A stretch of DNA of 64,000 bases, taken from Odiellus spinosus (Eukaryota; Arthropoda; Arachnida; Opiliones; Phalangiidae). A program made the translations under genes and the position numbers. The notes under the pieces are model-generated. The model made no database searches and was not told the DNA's origin. It saw only the letters and a list, made by a program, of their open reading frames with translations. How positions within the stretch are numbered: the stretch's first letter is position 1; each line of letters opens with the position of its first letter. Below are positions 24,585 through 33,846 of the stretch, in pieces. The DNA is taken from positions 23,517,794-23,581,793 of the forward strand of contig OY987234.1 of assembly GCA_963920705.1 (NCBI GenBank). Direction: 5' to 3'.

Positions 24585-26144
24585 GTATTTGACGTTTCTA
24601 CCAAGGCTAAACACATTTTAAAGCTATACACTAAGGCTAAACACGTTTTTAATCTAAACACTCAAAGTTAAACAAGTTTTAAACCTAAACGGATGCCATC
24701 TAATTAAGTTTTAAAGCTAAACGGTTGCGAACTAAACACTTTTTAAGCCCACTAAATAACCTTAAACATATTTAAACCCTAAACGTCTTCAATAAAAAAA
24801 AATGGTCTAAACGAGTGCATTTGGTTCCTCATCACAGGTGTTTAGTTAAGCTATAGGCATTTTTGTAAAACTGGGGGAAGAAAAGAAGAAGGTTAAAAAA
24901 ATCAACTGATCTAAACGAAGGTGTTTAGCTTTCTCAATTTTAATGTTGTTTAAGTTGTTAATGATTGGTTTTAAGAAACATGTGCCATTAATTGTTGATT
25001 TAAAAAATATATATTTTAACACAGCAGCGGCGCACAGTTTTTTGGTCCAATATATCAATTAATCATTTAAAATTTGCCTAGGTGTTTAGCGTCCTATTAA
25101 TAGGGATTTTTAATTATCATTGTTATTATTTATTTTTCTCTTGTTAGATATTTGTTGGCCCCCATTAAGCGTAGCTTGATTTGCGTGAGTGGCTTTAGGA
25201 GAATAAGTTTCTCCTATGACGTCATGATCAGCTCAAACGCCGTGATATTTTTTCGACGGGCGTGTTTGGTTCTTCAACACAGGTGTTTAAACATAAAGAA
25301 AAAATATAAGCCTTACTATTTGCAAAAGGGGGGGGGGGGTTATGGGGGGTGTTAAAAAGAGAGCCCCAATTCGCAATCGACAAGAAAAGAAATTCAGTCA
25401 TCAGTGAATCCATTCCATGTAAACGGGAAACCGCGACCGCGTTGAATTTCAACTGCGGTTACTGCGCGTCCGCCATTGTCCCTCAAATATTTTTGAAGCA
25501 AGTGAATAATAATTTGGTAAGTTGATTAATATTTTTAAATATGCTTACATTTCGGATAGATATCTAAATATTTTTTCTATTATTAGCTGGAATCTCTGTA
25601 TTTGTGTGGAAGATTTTTTTCTCATTTTTTAGAAAACAGCTAAATAGTAAGTTGTATTTATATTTTAGAGTTTAAGCCTTCGTTAAACGTCGAACGAAAA
25701 CGTCTAGGTCGCGTTGGTTGATTGGTTTAATAGCATTTCAAACTGTTTTCTCACTATTGGTTTTGATGTATGGTTGTTACCAAATTTATTTTTATTACAA
25801 ATCAAATTAAATTTATTTCCGAAAATTAGTAATTCTAATTTATCGTATTATAAGCAATAAAGGTTTCAAACAAATTTTAAATTATTATATGGGCGGATCC
25901 TTAACCGTTTAAATCATGAATGTCAAGCCTCGACGTTTCGTTCGACAAAATTTTACAAATACATCCCCGCGTCCGACGTACAATTTTGGGGAATGGATGG
26001 AGTTTCGCCGTGGCTGAAACTCTTACTCTTTTTTTTTTTTTTTTTTTTTTTTTTCCTTCTAAAAAACTCGTGTTCAACAGACTACATTTTAAATACGAGG
26101 TTTATTATATTGTAGCAATCCGCCTCAGCCCAGGCCGAATTGCA

Positions 26145-26287
26145 AACTCCTTTTGAACTGAAGAATATACTTTAACTTTATTCTGTGCCAAAACCTGGGG
26201 TCACGTGGTACTACCCCCCCCCCCCCCAACCGGTTTTCCAAGCGTTTTGGCACAAAATAAAGAATAGGATTCAGTTCAAAAGGAGTT
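26145..26287. mobile_element. Small foldback (MITE-like) element nested in the TIR element
   Basis: The arm AACTCCTTTTGAACTGAAGA pairs with the reverse complement of CAGTTCAAAAGGAGTT at the other end. The match resumes as TTATTCTGTGCCAAAAC against GTTTTGGCACAAAATAA. The loop holds a long C run. Total length is 143 bp with no coding potential. It could be an insertion into the larger element, or part of it. Confidence 0.65.
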
Positions 26288-26364
26288 GACAATAGATGGT
26301 TCTATAAAGTAACATATACAATACTATAGAAACGGATAAAAGAGCAGTTAAAAAGCACCCGTTT

Positions 26365-26520
26365 GTATTGCTAGTGTTGCCTTTTTCCAAGGTTGGTTTA
26401 AAATATAGGATTATCTATACTTTTGCCAACCTCGAAACTAACAAAAAGAGTCGTTAAATAGAACCCGTTTCTACGGCAGATGTTGCCTTTTTTCGAGGGT
26501 GGGACGTATATAGAGTTTAT
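26365..26520 (+). repeat. Two diverged tandem copies of a roughly 100-bp unit
   Basis: One copy reads GCAGTTAAAAAGCACCCGTT, then TTGCCTTTTTCCAAGGTTGG; the next reads GTCGTTAAATAGAACCCGTT, then TTGCCTTTTTTCGAGGGTGG. A related stretch at 7470-7530 (GTTAAATAGAGCCACGCAGT, then TTTTTCGAGGTTGGGACC) lies in the intron outside the element, so this is a dispersed repeat. Confidence 0.5.
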
Positions 26521-26822
26521 AGATTCAACTATTCGGCCTGCGCTGAAGTGGACTGATACTGAATAATAAACTTACTATTTAAAAAGTAATTAATCACCGT
26601 CAACTCCTGTATAAGCATACATTTATTTGCTAGATCACTTTTCAAAGTGGTCAAATTTGAGACTGAGGAAAAACGTACTGCTTTTGAACATACATACAGA
26701 GTAATTATTGGTATTTTTCATTAAACTTTAAGTTCAATATGAACTATAGACTTAATTATTTCCAATTAAGTGATGTAGTGTCTCCTTGTGAAAATTAATA
26801 CGTATAATGAACTTTGCCTGCA

Positions 26823-27167
26823 TTAAATTATAATATCAATTTTAGTTAAATTATAATATCAATTTTAGTTAAATTATAATATCAATTTTAGTTAAATTAT
26901 AATATCAATTTTAGTTTAACTAAAATTGATATTATAATTTAATTATAATATCAATTTTAGTTAAATTATAATATCAATTTTAGTTTAACTAAAATTGATA
27001 TTATAATTTAATTATAATATCAATTTTAGTTAAATTATAATATCAATTTTAGTTTAACTAAAATTGATATTATAATTTAATTATAATATCAATTTTAGTT
27101 AAATTATAATATCAATTTTAGTTAAATTATAATATCAATTTTAGTTAAATTATAATATCAATTTTAG
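26823..27167. repeat. Array of fifteen 23-bp units in mixed orientation
   Basis: The unit TTAAATTATAATATCAATTT plus TAG is repeated exactly 15 times (345 bp) with almost no divergence. Reading along the plus strand the order is four direct, one inverted, two direct, one inverted, two direct, one inverted, four direct. Each inversion makes a perfect local palindrome (TAGTTTAACTA at the junction). It lies in the middle of the 3.8-kb element. Confidence 0.9.
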
Positions 27168-27180
27168 TGGTCCCACCTTT

Positions 27181-27417
27181 ATGGTTGTTATCAACTCTGT
27201 ATGCATTAACCTGAAAAGTTACGTCATTTGTTTGCAAGCTGACATAGAGTATTTTAATAATCATTTAAATCGTTATGTTTTCAAGAGACCTCTGACTGGG
27301 AGAAAGTTAATATTCGAAATTGAAGAACTTCCATTTAAATGGCCACAAATATCTCACATTACTATTGGAAAATTTCATGTTATGTTGTACAATACTCCAA
27401 ATGTAGAAGTGGTTTAA
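27181..27417 (+). CDS. Unrecognised 78-codon reading frame inside the TIR element, possibly a 3' exon
   Basis: It starts at an ATG and ends NTPNVEVV before TAA. The product contains LKSYVICLQADIEYFNNHLN and the stretch FEIEELPFKWPQISHITIG; its composition is ordinary protein-like, unlike the low-complexity frames elsewhere in the intron. The frame is open further upstream, and an AG at the end of the 23-bp array (TTTTAG) could be a splice acceptor. I cannot match it to any transposase. It could be the last exon of a gene mostly lost from this element, or chance. Confidence 0.3.
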   Translation: MVVINSVCINLKSYVICLQADIEYFNNHLNRYVFKRPLTGRKLIFEIEELPFKWPQISHITIGKFHVMLYNTPNVEVV

Positions 27418-27670
27418 ACATATTTTTAAAGTTTTGTGGTACCATACATAAATTATAATGTATACTTTTATATAATTTAATATTAAGTTTTGTCAATGTG
27501 ATTTTATATTGTTTAATTTAAGGCTCTGGCATTAAAAGTGTTGAATTTTAACCTTTGCGTAACACCCATTTCATTACTACACTCCCAAAATAATTTAGAA
27601 AATTAAGGTAATAGCTCGTAAACGTTTCGTACAACGAAAACTAATAAGTATACATACAGTGTCCTCTTGT

Positions 27671-28180
27671 GTTAAACAAGTCTACAACCTAAACACCTTA
27701 ACATTAAACGAGTCTAACACCTAAACACCCTACCGTTAAACGCGTCTACAACCTAAACATCCTAACGTTAAACGCGTCTACAACTTAAACACCCTAACGT
27801 TAAACGAGTCTACAACCTAAACACCCTACCGTTAAACGAGTCTACAACCTAAACACTCTAACGTTAAACGAGTCTACAACCTAAACACTCTAACGTTAAA
27901 CGAGTCTACAACCTAAACACTCTAACGTTAAACGAGTCTACAACCTAAACACTCTAACGTTAAACGAGTCTACAACCTAAACACTCTAACGTTAAACGAG
28001 TCTACAACCTAAACACTCTAACGTTAAACGAGTCTACAACCTAAACACTCTAACGTTAAACGAGTCTACAACCTAAACACTCTAACGTTAAACGAGTCTA
28101 CAACCTAAACATCCTAACGTTAAACGAGTCCACAACCTAAACATCCTAACGTTAAACGAGTCTACAACCTAAACACTCTA
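27671..28180 (+). repeat. 32-bp minisatellite, about 16 copies
   Basis: The unit contains CTAACGTTAAACGAGTCTAC followed by AACCTAAACACT and repeats every 32 bp. Central copies are identical; the first few and the last differ by small changes (ACCGTTAAACG, CATCCTAACG). Each unit holds two TAAAC words, the same word found through both subterminal regions of the surrounding element. Such repeats may be transposase-binding sites; that is inferred from other DNA transposons. Confidence 0.9.
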
Positions 28181-28320
28181 GATCACCAATATACCTAAAA
28201 CCTAAACGTTTCACTACTAAACGTATCTGCAACCTATACGTTTCAAATGTTAAACGTGTATAGGTAGAAAATATGTTTCAAAACGCGTTGCATTTTAGTG
28301 TATAGGAAAACGTTTAGATT

Positions 28321-28343
28321 CTAAACGTTGTTTTTTCTGTGTA
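28321..28343 (-). repeat. Right terminal inverted repeat of the 3.8-kb element
   Basis: The perfect partner of 24562-24584. Just inside it lies a second small palindrome, AACGTTTAGATTCTAAACGT, which repeats the CTAAAC word in both orientations. Confidence 0.9.
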
Positions 28344-29105
28344 GTATACAATTTCTGCCGATAAGCTTCGCCCAATTTTAATCGGCGCGTCTCCGTGGTT
28401 CCTTCCCCACTCTCGGTTACCGATAGATATGACGTCACGAGAACGAATCGAAAGGAGTCTACGTCATACAGCATCATCCACTCGTTTCGGTCGCTTATCG
28501 ATTTTTATGGCGAGTAAAATAACTTTAGTTGTCGACTTGATTCTCCCTTTAAAGCGAGCCTCGGTTGGCGGCGCCGAATCTTTCTAGCGACGAAATTAAA
28601 TCGAGAAGCGGTTCTATAAATCCATTCCTTGTACGAGTATAGATAGTTTCGAGTCCGAGTATTTAGGCTTAAAGAAGCGTTGTGGGAAAGGATCCATCTG
28701 CTTTTTATTTTCGTTTTATTTTTTGATGGAATCGAACCAATTACGTTGTAGAGCGTATAATAATAGCTTCTCTTTCTCCCGGTTCTTCACCCTTCCCGTC
28801 ATTTTTCTCCTTTCTATATATAATCTTTCAACGGCGAGCTGGATTGGCCGAACCCAAATGCCGCGGACGTTATATTTTTCTTATTTGTCCCTTTCCTTCT
28901 TCCGGGGCCGGGGCCGTTAATTATTTCCTCGTATATAGGAAGAATATTAATAAGGGCTTTTATCGCCTTTAATATCGGATGCTCGAAGACGTTGACGCTA
29001 GTCGAGGATCGCGATCGATTTTATACGATTAAATCGAACGGATATTTAAATGGCTCGGAATCGTTCGAATTATTTTTAAATGCGGAAAATTCTATTCGCT
29101 CTTCT

Positions 29106-29960
29106 AACTCTTTCTCAACCCGTCTCAACTCTTTCTCAACCCGTCTCAACTCTTTCTCAACCCGTCTCAACTCTTTCTCAACCCGTCTCAACTCTTTCTC
29201 AACCCGTCTCAACTCTTTCTCAACCCGTCTCAACTCTTTCTCAACCCGTCTCAACTCTTTCTCAACCCGTCTCAACTCTTTCTCAACCCGTCTCAACTCT
29301 TTCTCAACCCGTCTCAACTCTTTCTCAACCCGTCTCAACTCTTTCTCAACCCGTCTCAACTCTTTCTCAACCCGTCTCAACTCTTTCTCAACCCGTCTCA
29401 ACTCTTTCTCAACCCGTCTCAACTCTTTCTCAACCCGTCTCAACTCTTTCTCAACCCGTCTCAACTCTTTCTCAACCCGTCTCAACTCTTTCTCAACCCG
29501 TCTCAACTCTTTCTCAACCCGTCTCAACTCTTTCTCAACCCGTCTCAACTCTTTCTCAACCCGTCTCAACTCTTTCTCAACCCGTCTCAACTCTTTCTCA
29601 ACCCGTCTCAACTCTTTCTCAACCCGTCTCAACTCTTTCTCAACCCGTCTCAACTCTTTCTCAACCCGTCTCAACTCTTTCTCAACCCGTCTCAACTCTT
29701 TCTCAACCCGTCTCAACTCTTTCTCAACCCGTCTCAACTCTTTCTCAACCCGTCTCAACTCTTTCTCAACCCGTCTCAACTCTTTCTCAACCCGTCTCAA
29801 CTCTTTCTCAACCCGTCTCAACTCTTTCTCAACCCGTCTCAACTCTTTCTCAACCCGTCTCAACTCTTTCTCAACCCGTCTCAACTCTTTCTCAACCCGT
29901 CTCAACTCTTTCTCAACCCGTCTCAACTCTTTCTCAACCCGTCTCAACTCTTTCTCAACC
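29106..29960. repeat. 21-bp minisatellite, about 41 near-identical copies
   Basis: The unit CTCTTTCTCAACCCGTCTCA plus A repeats for 855 bp with no visible variation. As 21 is divisible by three and the unit lacks stops in several frames, it yields long frames: (NSFSTRL)n and (TLSQPVS)n on the plus strand and (ELRRVEK)n on the minus strand. The minus-strand frame starts at an ATG at 30229 and runs 402 codons. I regard all of these as by-products of the repeat, since the flanks look non-coding. Confidence 0.95.
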
Positions 29961-32900
29961 CTTTCTATTGGCTCTTCTAACGCCGAGGACTCTGGGTTTC
30001 TTTGTGTTAATCGAACGAGTCGACGAATTGTAAGAGTAATATAGATCGAAATGAATTTTGAATCGTATTTATTCGATCTTTCCGAAAATGCTGGCGACTC
30101 AATTTTCATTCGGGACTCTCTCGTAAAATGCGCGACATTTCCACCGAGTTGAAATTGTACTCGGAAAGAATCCGGCTTTTCCCTAAAAAGAAATCTCCTT
30201 TTTCCCCATTTTTCCAGCATTTTTTCCATTCTAACGCGTTCCCCCCCGAGAAAAGGGGGGGGGGGGCTTTTCTTTGTCTTTTCCTATTTTTTTCGTTCCG
30301 AATTTTTTTCGTAAGAAGGGAAAGTTTGAAATTAAGGTGAACTTGACAGTTATTTAAGTCCGTCGCGAAATAAAAATAAGCTAAATTTTTTCCCTAGCCG
30401 CTTGGAAGTCGGTAATAGGGAACCAAAAATAATTATATTTTTTATTTTATTTTTTTCATTATCCGGTTTTTTGGGTTAGAGGAAGAGGAAGGTCGGGGCG
30501 GTCGAGCTCGTTTTCTGTCACTTTTTCTCCATTTCTTGACATTTAATTAAGTCTGCTGGGATTATTTTAGTTTCGTCTTGATTTTTTTTCCCGAAATCTT
30601 TTCTTTTCTTCGGATTCCGTAATGAGCTTCCAAATATTAATGAGATCTTTTTTATTCCATCCCTCGCTATTTAAATTGGTTATTTTTTCCGGTAACGTAA
30701 TACATTTTAAATTTGGCGAACTCCGAGCGTAAACGATCTTCGAAATGATCGTATTCTTCGTATTTTAAACAAAGTTAAGTCGAATAATTAAATTTAAAAT
30801 TGAATTGGAAAATATTTATTCTTAAAGCCACGAATTATCCGGAGTTCCAAACGCGATTTCAGTGAACCTTTTCCCAGAGATGTTTCTCCCAATTTAAAGC
30901 CCCCTTTTTCAATTATCTTTTTTTCAAGCTTAGGCCTATAGGGGGGGGGTTATAGTCTTTATATAACATTCGTTTCAAACTCTGGCCTTGTCGCTTATTT
31001 AACGCGAACGCTGACTCTGTCTCTTACATTTTTATATACCGACCTAATTTGCATTTCCAATCCAATCCGTCCGTCTTCGGCGTAATAATATCGAAGACAA
31101 AATGTTCGGACATAAATTGGCAGCCCTTTCAAAATCCAATATATATTCAAATTAAAAAGGGGGAAAAAGAATTTAAAAATGAGTCTTAATTTTGACTGGT
31201 TTCGGGATTATAAACGCGAATTGAATAACGCGGAACTCTCGAGTCCTTTTGTGACTGGGATCAGGATGGCCGCGGGGTGTGTAATTCGGAAGTTGTAAAA
31301 GGGTAAGGAAGCTATAGTTGGTTGGGGAATTGAAGTCGGCGTCACGCGACCACAGCCCCCGACATTATGTCGTATTAGGTAAGCCGCCATCATTCGTATT
31401 ATTATCACGCGATATTCCGATTTTAGAAATCTTGGGGGAAAAAGATAGAAAGACGAGTTTGTCTCGAAAGCGAAGATCAAGAGGAAAATCGAACGATTTC
31501 AAATTTCGGTTCGTTCGTTCGTTCGGCTCAAATTGATCTCGCGTCAATTAACTATCCATTTTATTCCCGAGGCCCTACGTAATCTGTATACGCTGATTAG
31601 TTAATTTTTTAACTCTAGATGGCGCGATTTGTTTACCGTTGGGAGGGGGGGGGGGTCCTGTGGCCTAATATCCTAATTTGTTTACTCGATGACGTCATTT
31701 GTTTATTTTCCCCTCGAAGTGTAGGACTATTCTTCTCTCGGAACTTTTCACCAAGTTTCGTAATGTTTTTAAGATTATTTTTGTCTAGAGAAGGGAAATT
31801 GATCAAAAAACTCGACTCGAGTTTTTCTATTAAACGCTCGTAGTCAATTCCTACACGAAAATATTCCAATTTTTTCCGTCACGTCCGTCGCGTCCCTTCG
31901 TGACGCCAGGAAAAATTTGCTCCCATTTTTTCAGTTTTGTACGATAGATATTTCTATAGGTATTTATTTCATTCCAACGGGAATAAGCGACGCGCTCGAA
32001 GCTAGGTAGATAAGGTTTCCTTCCTATTCGAGGATACGAAGCAAATTGGTCGAATTTCTATAGATAAAGGGTCGTGGCGTCATTTGGGCCGCGGTGAGAA
32101 ACGAAGGTGAACTTCAGTCTCCCCGTTCCGTTCCCTTTCGCCACGGTTCGCGTGTTTCGGGGTTCCCGAATCGATCCGCCTTCCGCGTAAGGTTCCTTCC
32201 TACGCCTCTTTAACTCGTTAAAAAGAAAATATTACCATATGTCAAATTCTCGCCGTTTCTACGAAATAATAGTTAAGGAGAAACGATTTATTCGGCTCGA
32301 TATTTATCGATCGATATTCGACGATCGTTAAAAAACGATTAAAAATATTTACGCGCGTGACGTCGCGTTTGAAGAAATGACCGCGATCGTCAACCAATTA
32401 AAATACGCGACTCTGTCTGTCTGTTTGTCAGTCAGGCGAGAACGCCGAAGTTTTCCCGCGACGTTATCGAATTGAAACAATCGGAAGCCACGCGTTTAAT
32501 CTTAATAGTTGATATTATAAAACTTGCCTTAGTCCCAAATGGGTCTTTTCAAATCCTTTCCACGCTCCGTCCTCTAAGAATCCGACCAATTTGTCCTTTT
32601 TTCATTCTAATATCTTCGTACCTTTAAATTTAATTTTTTGCACGCTACACCCGCGCCTATCTACGCCGCGTCAAAGGCGTCCTTTTCCCTCCTTTTTTCC
32701 AAAGAGATCTCTTTACTATTTTATCTCCAGCATCCTTCGATTCGCTTCCCCTAGTTTTTTCAATTTGATCTTGTAGGCATTTTGTAGAAGAGTTCGATAA
32801 TACTCGAGCCCTTATCTCGATTCTTCGCGCGAAGAACACTCGTCTTAAGTGTTTCGCGTACGGTTCAAATTTCCGACTGCTTTTTCCAACTCTCCTCCTC

Positions 32901-32964
32901 CTCCTGCTCCTCCGTAAAATAGCTCGTCTTTGGCCTGGGGATGATTCTTACGCGTCAATCCATA

Positions 32965-33001
32965 AACATTAAAGTAGAGACGCGAGCGCCGCCACTCCAT
33001 T
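32965..33001 (+). repeat. Diverged copy of the CCACTCGATTCGG repeat
   Basis: AAAGTAGAGACGCGAGCGCC followed by GCCACTCCATTC resembles the copies at 4776 and 22803, with substitutions in the core. Confidence 0.4.
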
Positions 33002-33780
33002 CCCAAAAATATGCATTCAAAATATCTTCCATTTTTATCTAGTAGGATAGTTTCCCTTTAAAGCTATGAATATCCCCGCAGAGTCTCCGAAAATCTTTCG
33101 TCTTCTTTATCCTAACGCTAATTAGTTTAATTATTAAATATTAAATGTCATTAAACGTCTAGAGATTCCGTTTAATATTAAAATTCTAAATTTTCTAATT
33201 CGCGATTTTAATTCGTAATTAAAGTTGATTCTCGGCCCCGTTCGGGATCCGCTCGCAATTTCTCTCTTTCTCTCTCTGTCCGTAGTCTATCGTAATTATC
33301 GAAGGAAAAGCCACTAATTGATATTAAATAATTAAGGCTATCGTTAAATAAAAATCTTTAAAGGATTGGATGGAAAGAAGGCTTAGAAGTAAATGTGGGA
33401 GCTGCGGGCGAATTGGGGGGGGGGGGAGGGAAGCCAAAAACCGAAACTTTTAAAATTAAAAGCTTTTTGGGTCTCGTTCGCTATAAATTTTCATTTATTT
33501 TCAATTAACAGAGACCCCGGACGGAAGAAGGGAGAACTTTAGGCCCAATTAAAGGGACGAGGAAACTGCTTTTCCCAATATTTCGCTCTTCTTAATTTAG
33601 GTCTAGACTCGGATGGTCTTTTCGATCGAATCTCCAAATGTCAACGTTTCTCCCTTAAAATCAATCGAAAAATTCTTTAAATTTAAAACAATTCAATGCC
33701 CAATCGTGTTAGAACGGAGTTTGCGGGGCCAAAAATCGCGCGCCTCCAACGTTCTTTAATTTCAATCGGAATTAATCCCG

Positions 33781-33846
33781 AATTAGGCTTAGCGAAAATT
33801 AGGCTTAGCGAAAATTAGGCTTAGCGGAAAATTAGGATTAGCGGGA
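33781..33846 (+). repeat. 17-bp tandem repeat, four copies
   Basis: The unit AATTAGGCTTAGCGAAA is repeated four times, the last copy altered to ATTAGGATTAGCGGG. An isolated single copy lies at 13062-13077. Confidence 0.8.

Larger units (their letters stand above)
24562..28343. mobile_element. DNA-transposon-like element with 23-bp TIRs, non-autonomous (3.8 kb)
   Basis: The ends are perfect inverted repeats of 23 bp: TACACAGAAAAAACAACGTT followed by TAG at 24562-24584, and its reverse complement at 28321-28343. The outermost TA on each side fits a TA target duplication, as in Tc1/mariner and some other DNA transposons. Both subterminal regions are packed with CTAAAC/TAAACA words: loosely spaced at 24600-24800 on the left, and as a 32-bp tandem array on the right. 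The interior is more AT-rich and has fewer CpGs than the flanks. No transposase domain was found; one 78-codon reading frame (27181-27417) may be a gene remnant. I take it as an internally deleted, non-autonomous copy. The superfamily is undecided. Confidence 0.75.

Noticed and set aside
29021-30229. A 402-codon minus-strand frame and two plus-strand frames of 350 and 317 codons as repeat-protein genes
   Set aside because: All are produced by the 21-bp minisatellite, whose length is a multiple of three. The non-repeat flanks have no recognisable protein character and the frames overlap one another.
33781-33846. Nematode-type TTAGGC telomere remnant
   Set aside because: TTAGGC occurs only once per 17-bp unit, separated by TTAGCGAAAA, so it is an ordinary short tandem repeat.
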